Origin: JBKPCD01 sp046727175
GTDB lineage: Bacteria; Acidobacteriota; Vicinamibacteria; Vicinamibacterales; 2-12-FULL-66-21
DNA: 19,179 nucleotides
Direction of reading: 5' to 3'
Assembly: GCA_046727175.1 (NCBI GenBank)
Contig: JBKPCD010000117.1
Location: 1 to 19,179, forward strand
Shown: piece after piece, positions 8,575-16,900 of the stretch
How the letters are laid out: each line of letters begins with the position of its first letter
How positions within the stretch are numbered: position 1 is the first letter of the stretch
Position numbers and translations under genes: made by a program
The notes under the pieces: generated by a model
What the model was told of the DNA's origin: nothing
What the model saw: the letters and a program-made list of their open reading frames with translations, nothing else
Database searches by the model: none

Positions 8575-8620
8575 TCTAGCGAGGCGGAGCCTCGGTGGTC
8601 TGAGGCGCAGCCTCGCTAGA
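8575..8620. repeat. Long imperfect hairpin, REP-like intergenic element
   Basis: The left arm TCTAGCGAGGCGGAGCCTC (8575-8593) and the right arm (8602-8620) pair over 19 positions with two mismatches around the loop GGTGGTCT. Each arm can also fold on itself (GAGGC/GCCTC). A smaller perfect hairpin, CCGCGC-GTCA-GCGCGG, lies upstream at 8541-8556. The element sits in the 311-base divergent spacer 8471-8781, which encodes no protein I can support. It resembles dispersed REP/BIME-type palindromes or a bidirectional structural element. Confidence 0.5.
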
Positions 8621-8670
8621 CATCATACGGCGGGCGTTCGCGGCGCACGACGCGTCACGAGCCGGCCGCG

Positions 8671-8684
8671 GGAACATCTGTTCC
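8671..8684. promoter_or_regulatory. Dyad GGAACA-TC-TGTTCC upstream of the serine hydrolase (LexA-box-like)
   Basis: The 14-base site has perfect 6-bp arms around a 2-base centre. It lies 98 bases before the GTG start at 8782. Its core GAAC-N4-GTTC equals the Gram-positive/Bacillus-type SOS box. Whether LexA in this lineage reads that motif is unknown, so the regulator assignment is tentative. Confidence 0.35.
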
Positions 8685-8781
8685 GAATTACCCGTTCGAC
8701 AGCGGTAGCGTCCGAAATGTCGCTGCAGACGGCCCAGATTCGACCACTGGTGCATCGTGCCCGAGCGGTCAGCGGAGCGAT

Positions 8782-10263
8782 GTGAGCGATGATAAGCTCC
8801 GCGGCAAGATGAGTCGTCTCCGGCCAATCAGCGCCGGTCTGCTGGCCGCCACACTGATCAGCGCTCCCTCCGACGTCGAACGCGGACGCCACGCGCAATC
8901 CGGCGCGAGCTTCGACGCGCTCGTCTCGCTCGCCGAGACCAGGATGAAGGAGTACGGCGTTCCAGGGGTCGCGATCGGAGTCATCGCCGAGGGGAACGTG
9001 ATAAGTCGGGGCCTCGGCGTCACTAATGTCGAAGACCCGTTAGCTGTTACGCCGCACACCGTATTCCCGATTGCCTCCATTTCGAAGACCTTCGCCGCGA
9101 CGGCGATCATGCGGCTCGTCGAGCAGCAGAAGGTGGACCTCAAGGCGCCGGTGCGCACGTACCTGCCGGATTTCAAAGTACGCGACGAGTCGGCGAGCCG
9201 TGAAGTAACCGTGTGGCATCTGCTCACGCATCTCGGTGGCTGGGAAGGCCAGATATCCGCCACCGATCGCGGCTCAGACACGCTCAAGAACTTCGTCGCC
9301 TCGATTACCGACTTGATGCAGGTCGCGCCGCCTGGGAACGCGTGGAGTTACAACAACGCGGGATTCAGCATCGCCGGGCGCATCATCGAAGTCGTGACCG
9401 GCACGCCGATCAATCGCGCGATCGGCGATCTGGTGTTTCGACCCCTCGGTCTCGAGCACGCCGGCACAACGGCTGGAGAGTTCATCGTCCAGCGCTTCGC
9501 CGCCGGACACGCCGCCCGCGACGGCAGGATCACTTTGCAGCGGCCGTTCTCGGCGTCGACGAGCGTGACCGCGGGCGGCGTCGGGCTGTGCATCACCGAT
9601 CTGCTCTCCTACGCCCACTTCCACCTGGGCGACGGTACCGCCGCGAACGGCGATCGTGTCCTGAAACGCGAGTCGCTCGAACAGATGCGTACCGTCCAGG
9701 CGCACAAGCAGGGATCGGACGACGACATCGGTCTGGCATGGCACATACGCAAAGTCGGCGCGATTCGCACGTTCGCGCACGGTGGAACCCTCGGCGGTCA
9801 CATTCTGCTCCTGGAGATCGTGCCCGAACGCGATTTCGCGATCGCGATCCTGACCAACTCGAACAGCGGCTGGCGTCTGATCCAGGACATCGAGCGCGAA
9901 GCGTTACGAACGTACCTCCGCGCCACCTATTCGACGAACCAGGCGATCTCTCATCGAGGCCTTGTCGAGACGTTGCCCTCGGTGGAACCGCTCGCGCAGC
10001 AACCCGACCCGGCGCCGTACCTTGGTACGTACATGCGCCCCAACAATTCGTACGCCGTCCACATCGAAGGCGGAAAGCTGTTCGTGAAGGATCGTTCGAA
10101 CATCGGCAGCGAGCGAGAATCACCTCTCACGTTCTACGGGCCGGATCGCGTCGTAGTTACCGATGGCCCCGACCGCGGCCAATCGATCGAGTTCGTCCGC
10201 GACGGCGCGGGCCGCATCAACTGGATTCGGGTCGTCGGTCGCGTCGCACTGCGGACGCCATGA
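8782..10263 (+). CDS. Exported serine hydrolase of the class C beta-lactamase / penicillin-binding-protein-like family
   Basis: The 493-residue protein starts at a GTG at 8782, with GGAG four bases upstream. An ATG at 8809 (residue 10) is the alternative; the signal-like segment RLRPISAGLLAATLISAPS follows either. Catalytic motifs are SxxK at Ser99-Lys102 (ASISKTF), YxN at Tyr190-Asn192 (WSYNNAGFS), and a His-Gly-Gly at 333-335 (AHGGTLGG) where beta-lactamases have KTG. A C-terminal lipocalin-like beta domain (about 410-490; YLGTYMRPN onward) follows. HGG in place of KTG is common in esterase and D-amino-peptidase members, so hydrolysis of an ester or peptide is more likely than antibiotic resistance. 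It is transcribed divergently from the AI-2E-type gene and convergently with the next amidohydrolase. Confidence 0.9.
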   Translation: MSDDKLRGKMSRLRPISAGLLAATLISAPSDVERGRHAQSGASFDALVSLAETRMKEYGVPGVAIGVIAEGNVISRGLGVTNVEDPLAVTPHTVFPIASISKTFAATAIMRLVEQQKVDLKAPVRTYLPDFKVRDESASREVTVWHLLTHLGGWEGQISATDRGSDTLKNFVASITDLMQVAPPGNAWSYNNAGFSIAGRIIEVVTGTPINRAIGDLVFRPLGLEHAGTTAGEFIVQRFAAGHAARDGRITLQRPFSASTSVTAGGVGLCITDLLSYAHFHLGDGTAANGDRVLKRESLEQMRTVQAHKQGSDDDIGLAWHIRKVGAIRTFAHGGTLGGHILLLEIVPERDFAIAILTNSNSGWRLIQDIEREALRTYLRATYSTNQAISHRGLVETLPSVEPLAQQPDPAPYLGTYMRPNNSYAVHIEGGKLFVKDRSNIGSERESPLTFYGPDRVVVTDGPDRGQSIEFVRDGAGRINWIRVVGRVALRTP

Positions 10264-10359
10264 GACGCGATGCGGACGTATCATTGCCTCCTGCTGAGGA
10301 ATCAGGGACATTACTCTGAACGCAACGCTTCCGACGGATCGATGCGGGTAACGGACCGC

Positions 10360-10377
10360 GGCTGCGCTCGTGCAGCC
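10360..10377. terminator. Hairpin between convergent genes (possible bidirectional terminator)
   Basis: A perfect 6-bp stem GGCTGC/GCAGCC with loop GCTCGT lies in the 119-base gap between the serine hydrolase stop and the amidohydrolase stop. No U-tract is present on either strand. The position between convergent stops is the main argument for a terminator role. Confidence 0.3.
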
Positions 10378-10382
10378 CGGCG

Positions 10383-11699
10383 TTACCGCCGTCCGCCAGG
10401 TTGTCCGCCGCGGCCACCGCCTTCGGTGATGCCGTCCCAGCGCGGATTGCCGATGTTGCGATAGTCCGGTGGCAGCTTGTCCCAGTCCACGCCTGTCATG
10501 TCGTTGAGGTCGTACACGACCTTGCCATCGCGAATGGTCAACTCGCAGCGCAGCCGCTCGGTCCCCCTCAAGCGCGCGCCGTCCTGATCGGCGAAGCCAA
10601 AGCTGCCTTTCTCGACGCGCAGCACGGCGACATCGGCGGCAGCGCCGACCGACAGATGGCCAAGCTCCTCGTGTTTGATCGCCCGCGCGGCGTTCCACGT
10701 GTTGGCGCCAATCACCTTGTCGAGCGGCATCCCCATCGCGAGGAACTTGCTCATGAGATTCAGGATGTCCTTGAGCCCGGCATTCATGCTGTGCGTGTGC
10801 AGGTCGGTCGAGATCGTGTCCGGCAGGAAGCCGGCTTTGATGAGGGGCACCGCCACCCTCCAGCGAAAGCTGCCGCCGCCGTGTCCGACGTCGAAGAGCA
10901 CCCCGCGCTTGCGCCCGTCGATGAGCGCCTGGCTCGGACCGAGCGTCGTCGGATCCTGCTCACCCCGGTTGCCGCCGTAAACGTGGGTGAAGATGTCGCC
11001 CGGGCGGAATACTTTGTTGAGCAGATCGTACAAGGGGCGTTCCGACCGGCTGGTGCCGAAGTCCACCATCACCGGGATGTTGGCGATCTTGCCCACTTCC
11101 ACGGCGCGCGTGAACGGAGTCCACTCGGGACCGGCGTAGTGAGCGCTCTTCACCCCGACGATGAGCCCCTTGTATTTCAGGGCCATGTCCGAGGTCGGCT
11201 TGACCTCCATGTCGTTGAGGTCCTGTTCGTACTTGCCACCCGCCTGACCTAGGCCGACGATGTTGATCAACGCGAGAACGCGGGTTCTGGACCGATCGAT
11301 GATCTTGTCCTTCATGTCCTCGAAATTTCGCCAGCCGGAGCCGCCAGGGTCGACGAACGTCGTCACGCCGTTGCGAAAGCTGAAGCCATCGGGGTAGACA
11401 GCCTGGTTTTCCGCCGTGAACCCCTTGCCATATGTCGGCCTGTAGGTGTGTGCGTGAATATCGATGAGGCCCGGAGTCACGTACAGGCCCGTCACGTCGA
11501 CCGTCTTCAGCGCCTGAGTGGCCGGGATGCTGACGGCCACGGCCGCGACCTTGCCGTCCTTGATGGCCAGGTCGCGCACCGCGCTCAGGTCGTTCCGGGC
11601 GTCGATGACGTGACCGCCCTTCAGCAGGAGATCGTACTCCTGCGCCTGGCCAGCAGCGGATAGACCGAGGCAGAGGAGAGAAACAAAGAAGCTGCGCAA
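10383..11699 (-). CDS. Exported amidohydrolase/deacetylase family metallohydrolase (Atu3266-like)
   Basis: I chose the TTG at 11699 because CGGAGG lies six bases upstream and the product (438 residues) then begins with a clean signal peptide (RSFFVSLLCLGLSAAGQA, cut near residue 19). An in-frame ATG at 11753 would put 18 polar residues before it. After the small beta domain (YDLLLKGGHVIDARNDL) come TPGLIDIHAHTY (His82, His84), Lys184 in VGVKSAHYAG (likely the carbamylated metal bridge), GDIFTHVYGG (His239), FDVGHGGGSF and TDLHTHS (Asp299). These landmarks fit the Atu3266-type amidohydrolases, whose characterised member deacetylates acetyl-(R)-mandelate. Asp213 (VMVDFGT) stands where many relatives have a His metal ligand. 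A low-complexity Gly/Arg tail ends the protein. It is the last gene of the minus-strand cluster starting at 17222. Confidence 0.9.
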   Translation of the reverse strand: MRSFFVSLLCLGLSAAGQAQEYDLLLKGGHVIDARNDLSAVRDLAIKDGKVAAVAVSIPATQALKTVDVTGLYVTPGLIDIHAHTYRPTYGKGFTAENQAVYPDGFSFRNGVTTFVDPGGSGWRNFEDMKDKIIDRSRTRVLALINIVGLGQAGGKYEQDLNDMEVKPTSDMALKYKGLIVGVKSAHYAGPEWTPFTRAVEVGKIANIPVMVDFGTSRSERPLYDLLNKVFRPGDIFTHVYGGNRGEQDPTTLGPSQALIDGRKRGVLFDVGHGGGSFRWRVAVPLIKAGFLPDTISTDLHTHSMNAGLKDILNLMSKFLAMGMPLDKVIGANTWNAARAIKHEELGHLSVGAAADVAVLRVEKGSFGFADQDGARLRGTERLRCELTIRDGKVVYDLNDMTGVDWDKLPPDYRNIGNPRWDGITEGGGRGGQPGGRR

Positions 11700-11785
11700 T
11701 TGGAGCCTCCGATGGGAGACGCGACCCCCTCCTAGCGAATGAACTTGACGCATCCGGCGAAGGAATCTTCAGAGGCTCGCACGCC

Positions 11786-12631
11786 CTACTTGATCGACTC
11801 GAGATCGATGACGGCGCAGGTCGTGAAGTCCGGAACCCAGAACTCGGTCGTGTTGCCGGGATTTCGAAGATCGCCGAGCTTGGCCTCGTTGGACACGCCG
11901 TAGGCGCTGAATCCGGCCGGACGGTATCGCCCGACGACGCGGACGCGGATGGCTTGCGGCCCTGCATTCTGCTGCCTGCGGCTTCCAAATGACAGCAGGT
12001 ACAGCCGCGCGCGTTTCGCGTCGCCGGTCAGCCGTGCAATCACCGTGTTTGTGCCGTACAGGCGCACGAACCGTTTGTCATCGCCCAGTTTCGCCCGGAC
12101 CCGCGCCGCGAACTCGTACGGATTCGCTGCCGCTTTGGCGGGAAAATCAGGCGTCCCGAGCTGGACGTTCAGGTCGAGACCCGGATCCGGCTTCTTCACG
12201 ACTTTGTAGAGCAGGTTCCGGCGCGTCAACAGGTTCAACACCTCACCCATCACCGGCGACCCGTCGTCGACGACGCCGATATTCACGAGCTCCGGCATCG
12301 GCGGCGCTTCCTGCGACTTGATGAATCGAAGCATCGTGCCGAGATCGTCGACGTCTTTCGGATCGGGACTGACGATCGCGTCGACGTTGAAGACGAACGC
12401 TTCCGCCGCTGCCAGCGGGGCGGAGCCGGCGGGCACTTTCACGTAGTTCGCCTTGCGGAGCCCACGCGCGAAGCGCCAGCCATTCGAATCAATCCACGGA
12501 ACGTTGGTCGCCCGCGCCACGTTGGGCAGGTACCGCACGCCGGGACTCGGTACCTCCTGAAAACCCGATGTATCCGGTGGCGCTGGGCCAGCAATTCCCT
12601 GGTCGACGAGCCGTGTGCCCGCCGCTGTCAC
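11786..12631 (-). CDS. Uncharacterised protein downstream of DUF362 (start uncertain)
   Basis: I do not recognise a named family. The coding frame is clear from its protein-like composition: VPWIDSNGWRFARG, a cluster near LLTRRNLLYKVVKKPDP, YGTNTVIARLTGDAKRARLYLLSFG, and a C-terminal beta-rich stretch ending FWVPDFTTCAVIDLESIK, like the closing sandwich domain of many exported enzymes. With the GTG at 12631 it has 281 residues and overlaps the DUF362 stop as GTGA, a classic coupling arrangement. That start leaves off an apparent in-frame signal peptide just upstream (TPRLLAGVLAGAALLAASP), which has no ATG, GTG or TTG before it; only an ATT at 12730 is available. Either the start is ATT, or a frameshift or sequencing error separates it from its start. 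It lies 86 bases before the amidohydrolase start. Confidence 0.72.
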   Translation of the reverse strand: MTAAGTRLVDQGIAGPAPPDTSGFQEVPSPGVRYLPNVARATNVPWIDSNGWRFARGLRKANYVKVPAGSAPLAAAEAFVFNVDAIVSPDPKDVDDLGTMLRFIKSQEAPPMPELVNIGVVDDGSPVMGEVLNLLTRRNLLYKVVKKPDPGLDLNVQLGTPDFPAKAAANPYEFAARVRAKLGDDKRFVRLYGTNTVIARLTGDAKRARLYLLSFGSRRQQNAGPQAIRVRVVGRYRPAGFSAYGVSNEAKLGDLRNPGNTTEFWVPDFTTCAVIDLESIK

Positions 12632-13833
12632 GAAGATCCGGGCCGCCGTTGTCGGCTGCTCGATCGGGCTGGCTGCGAGGAGGGCGGCCCCAGCCAGAAC
12701 GCCCGCGAGAAGGCGCGGCGTACGCTCAATTCCGTGTGATCGATCTTCTTCAGATCGTAGACGCCGAGGCCGAGCGTCGACGCGTACTCGATGTGGCCGG
12801 GCTCCCGAATCGAGCGGTTCATATTCGGATCGCGCTCCCAGTCCTCCTGCTTCGTGCTGAAGTATTTCATGTCGCGGTTCCAGACCGAGATGACCCCTTC
12901 CTTCTTTCGCTTGTCGTCGATGATGTCGATGAGCAAGCGATCGATCGCTACCGGGTCGGTGCCGAACTTCATCTGCTTCGGATAGAAGCGGTACTTCCTG
13001 TCTCTCGAGAAGGGGCCGGCGTGCCAGACGCCGCGCAGCCCGTCCATGATGTTGAGGACGGTTCGCGATCGGAGCGGCTCCACCCGCGCGAGCGTGCCGA
13101 TGAAGGTCAGCGTCTCCGTCTGCGCGTGGTAGTGGGACCGGGCGACGTTGTTGAACTCCCCATACGCGATGTTCTTCAGGCACCCAGTTACGCCAGCGGC
13201 GCCGTGGTCCTTCATGTTGGGGACATTGATGATCTTCGTGAACGGGTCCGTGACCATTCGAATCAGGTAGGACCGCGTGTCTTCCTCTCCGAAGAAGTTC
13301 ACCTCGACATACACGTCAGGATCGAGGCCGAGCCATGTGTTCGCCGACTCGACACGAACGCCGGCGGGCACGAACTGATCGTACTTGGGGAGCAGGATCT
13401 GACCGGCGCCGCGCTCGTGAATCACGATGTTGGCGGGCTTCACGCCGACGGTGATCAGGTTGCGCGTGATCTCGGCGACGACCTCGGGCGTGGACATCGC
13501 GCCGGGCGCGCCCGACGCGTTCACCTTGATCCCGACGATGTCCTGCGCATCGAAGAACCGCGCCCAGCTCTCGCGCGGATCGGTGTCACCCGTCAACGTC
13601 GACATCCCGCGCGCGATCATTTCCCGGACGGCCGGAACGTCGACCTTCTCGGTCTGCTCGTCGATGCACAGCCGGGAGTGGACCGTCACCACGCGTCCGG
13701 GATAGCGACCCGGCATTCCGCCCGGCGCTGGCTTGTGATTGGTCACGACGCGGTAGTTTGGTATCGGCCTCGGCTGCAGCGTCGCCAGCGCCGGCACAGT
13801 CGCCATCGCTGCCAGGAACTCTCTGCGATCCAT
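12628..13833 (-). CDS. DUF362 domain-containing protein with Tat-like signal
   Basis: The 401-residue protein starts at the ATG at 13833 (MDRREFLAAMATVPALA), chosen because RREFL matches the twin-arginine consensus and everything upstream is tandem repeat. DUF362 landmarks are VGIKVNASGAPGAMST, NLITVGVKPANIVIHERG, KIINVPNMKDHGAAGVTG followed by CLKNIAYGEF, NIMDGLRGVWHAGPF and GTDPVAIDRLLIDII. DUF362 proteins have no settled function; some carry ferredoxin-like clusters, but no CxxCxxC motif is present here. No Shine-Dalgarno precedes the start, unlike most genes in this window. The final 35 or so residues after YDLKKIDHTEL look unlike the family and read like an out-of-frame signal peptide of the next gene, so the natural end may be earlier. 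It probably shares a transcript with the TonB receptor upstream. Confidence 0.88.
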   Translation of the reverse strand: MDRREFLAAMATVPALATLQPRPIPNYRVVTNHKPAPGGMPGRYPGRVVTVHSRLCIDEQTEKVDVPAVREMIARGMSTLTGDTDPRESWARFFDAQDIVGIKVNASGAPGAMSTPEVVAEITRNLITVGVKPANIVIHERGAGQILLPKYDQFVPAGVRVESANTWLGLDPDVYVEVNFFGEEDTRSYLIRMVTDPFTKIINVPNMKDHGAAGVTGCLKNIAYGEFNNVARSHYHAQTETLTFIGTLARVEPLRSRTVLNIMDGLRGVWHAGPFSRDRKYRFYPKQMKFGTDPVAIDRLLIDIIDDKRKKEGVISVWNRDMKYFSTKQEDWERDPNMNRSIREPGHIEYASTLGLGVYDLKKIDHTELSVRRAFSRAFWLGPPSSQPARSSSRQRRPGSS

Positions 13834-13966
13834 GGTCTTTGGTCTCTGGTCTTTGGTCGGGGTCTCTGGTCTTTGGTCGGGGTCTCTGGTCTCTGGTCTT
13901 GGGTCTCTGGTCATTGGTAGGTTCTAACCGGAATTACCAAAGACTAAAGACCAAAGACCAAAGACT
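13834..13966. repeat. Heptanucleotide tandem repeat array with inverted counterpart
   Basis: Twelve GGTCNNN-type units (mostly GGTCTTT and GGTCTCT; two shortened to GGTCGG) run from 13834 to about 13915. They include two perfect tandem copies of a 20-base block at 13841-13860 and 13861-13880. After a short spacer, four complementary units (ACCAAAG or ACTAAAG) run from 13936 to 13963. The two halves can pair into a long hairpin in the transcript. The array fills the whole gap between the TonB receptor stop and the DUF362 ATG. Confidence 0.85.
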
Positions 13967-13967
13967 G

Positions 13968-16900
13968 CTAGAACACGTACTTCGCCACCAACTGCACGAC
14001 ACGCGGATCGTTGACCGTACTGGTGATGGTACCGAAAGCCGTGTTCTGGATGTCCGCTTGCGGCGGTCCGAAGTTCGGATGATTGAACACGTTGAAGAAC
14101 TCGCCGCGAATGACCATGTAATGGGTTCCGAACGTCGCCAGCCGCTTGCCGACCGTGAGGTCGGCATTCCAGAAGCTCGGCGCGCGCAGGATGCCGATTC
14201 CGGAGTTGCCGAACTCACCAAGCGGAGCCGGGCGGAAGGCGGAGCGATCGATCCAGTGATCGAGCGTCGGGTGGTCCACTTCTCCGCTGCCGATACGGTC
14301 CGGCCGGTCGATCGAGCGCGGTTGCTGCAGCGATTGCGACGAGCCGTTGAGCACGGTGATTGGGTATCCACTGTGCGCGAGGACACCGAACTGGACCGAC
14401 CAGCCACCGGCCACGGCGTCGAGAGCGCGGTTCCAGTTGCTGCCGAAGTGACGGTCTTTGCCGAATGGCAGATCGTAGTTCCCCGCCATTGAAAACAGGT
14501 GGGTGGCGTCGAAGAACGCCGGTCCGTAGTTGGAGTCGAGATCGCGGCTGTTCACCGGCGTCGAGGTGGACGTGCCCTGGGCGACGCCGCCGGAGCCGAA
14601 GAACCCCCGGCTGTTCGTCATCGCCTTGCTCCAGGTGTAATTGGCATTGTAGGCCAGCCCGTGCCACAGCCTCTGCTTGAACGTCGCCTGCAGCGCGTGG
14701 TAGTTCGCGATCCCCCGCGACGTCGTCTCGATCATGTTAGTGATGTCGGGGTTGAACGGGTAGAGCGGCCGACGCTGTTGCGCCGGCAGCCAGGTGCTCG
14801 CCGGGCCGGTGCCCGGCAGCGGCTGGTTGGCGTCGATGGTCATGATGATGTACTTCGAATCGCTGCCCACGTAGCCAACATTGAGCGACGAGCGCGATCC
14901 GATCAGGTACTCGCCGAAAAGGTTCCACTGATGCGTGAGCTGAGGTCGAATATCGGGATCCCACGCCCGAAGCTGACCAGAGGGGCGGTCGAGTGCCTGC
15001 AACCCCTCGAAGCCCGTGGCGAACGTGCCGGGACCGCTCGTCCTGTCGTATGAGATCTGCGACTCGAAGAAGAATGGGGTGTTGAGCGTAAGGCGCTGGT
15101 TGGCGCCAGTACCTTCCATGTACTGCGTGATCCCGTAGCCGCCGCGGAACACCCAGCGCTCACCTTTGCGGTAGGCGAACCCGAGCCGCGGTTCCCAACC
15201 GTTGTAGTACGGATCGTATAAAGCGCGGCTGTTGCCGTCGCGCCCGGCGAGCTGGATCTGCGCGTTCGTGGTGTCGAAGTTTGCTTGCCGATCGTCCTTC
15301 TCGACGAGCGGCGATGTGTACGCCCACCTCAGTCCAAGATTGAGCGTCAGGTTTCCGCTCACCTTGAAGTCGTCTGAGGCATACGAGGCGACGCGATGCT
15401 GCAGGTGCGTCCACGCGTCGGATGTCGAACCTCTCCCCTTGCGGGACACCTGGTCGAGCAGGAAGTCGGCAAAGGCATAGCCGGTGAAGTTGAAATTCGT
15501 GTACGAGATGAACCCGTTGTGACCGTTGTTCCCCGGATAGTAGGACTTGCTGCGGTAATAGTTCCATGAACTGCCGAACTTCATGGTGTGACGCCCGCGC
15601 AGCCAGGTCAGACGTTCGTTCAGTTGATAGACCTGGTTGTAATTGTCGGTGCCCGTCTCGATGCCGCCGACGCTGGTTATCGTGTTGTCCATTTGTATCT
15701 GTGTGAGCCCGCGGAGCGTCTGATCACCAGGAATTCCGTAGCGGTTGTTCAGCTTGCCGAGATCCAGCGGGTCGAGCTCGTCGTTGAGGTTGTCGGCGGC
15801 GCTGTAGCCTGCGAGCAGATCGTTGACGATGGTGCCGCCGATGAGGCGATTCCAGTTGCCCGCCACGCTCCAGACCGGATTCGATGCTGCCGATGGGAAG
15901 AGCAGTGGCATCGCGGTCTGGGAGGTCCCGGTTTCGGAGGTCTGCTTCGAATACCGCACGTACAGCTTGTCCTTGGACGAGGCGTTCCAATCCAGCTTCA
16001 CGTCGAACTGGTCGACGTCTTCCTTCGAGGCCGTCGTGCCGCGATAGTTGTCGCGGAAATCGCTAATCGGCCGGGCGACGTTGGCCCGCGGGTAGAGGGT
16101 CTCGTCTGCGAACAGGTTGCGCGCCAGGGCGCTGAACCGGCTCACCGGAATCTGGTTGTTCAGGAACGCAAGACCGGTCATCGGATCGCGGACGACGATC
16201 GGGGTCGCCCGGGCCAGCAGGCTGCTGAGATCTCCTTGCCGCCACGCGTCCGGCACCACTGTCACGAAGGCGTTGGTTGGAGGCGTTTCCGCACGTCCGC
16301 CCTGATAGTCGGCGAAGAAGAACAGTTTGTTGCGCAGTATCGGACCGCCGATCGTCCCGCCAAAGATGTCACGGTTGTATTCCGACTTGGTGCCGCCGAG
16401 GCGGTTGGTGTTCCACGGCGTTGCGGCGAGGGCGTTGTCGCGCCAGTAGTAGAACCCGTTCCCGTGAAGCTGGTTCGTGCCGGACTTGATCACCATGTTG
16501 ACGACGGCGCCGGTCACGTTGCCGAGCTCGGCCGAATAGTTGTTGGTTTCGACGCTGACCTGTTCCACGGCGTCCGGACTCGGCTGGTAGGCGATCGAGT
16601 TGTTGATCGCCTCGTTGGTGTCGACGCCATCGATGGTGAAGTTGTTCGCCTGCTGCAACTGGCCGTTGACGTAAGGGCGGCCGCCGCCGCTCAGGCTGTT
16701 GAAGTTGGACATCAGCGGCTGTGTGACCCCGGGCGCATACATCGTCACGAAAGAGACGTTTCGTGAAACCGCTGGCAGCTTTTCAACCTGCTCACGGTCC
16801 GCCTTGATCCCGACAACCGCGTTTTCCGTTTGCAGCACCGCGCCGGTCGCGATGACGTCGACGCGCTCCTCGACAGCGCCAACCTCCATCTTGAAATCGA

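Noticed and set aside
8782..10263. An antibiotic-resistance beta-lactamase
   Set aside because: The SxxK and YxN motifs are shared by esterases and peptidases; KTG is replaced by HGG and a lipocalin-like C-terminal domain is present, so resistance is not supported.
12728..13183. The upstream 150 codons of the open frame containing the uncharacterised protein
   Set aside because: This part overlaps DUF362 in another frame and its composition is non-protein-like; only the signal-like end near 12730 is worth considering.
12568..13920. A 450-codon open frame on the plus strand opposite DUF362
   Set aside because: It is antisense to a well-recognised DUF362 protein, is rich in Arg/Val/Asp in the way typical of GC-rich shadows, and shows no family motif.
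13834..13966. A CRISPR array
   Set aside because: Units are 7 bases with no unique spacers and there are no cas genes; it is a simple tandem repeat with an inverted counterpart.
15588..16766. A 392-codon plus-strand open frame inside the second TonB receptor
   Set aside because: The receptor in the opposite strand has clear domains throughout; the plus-strand product has no recognisable motif, signal peptide or Shine-Dalgarno.
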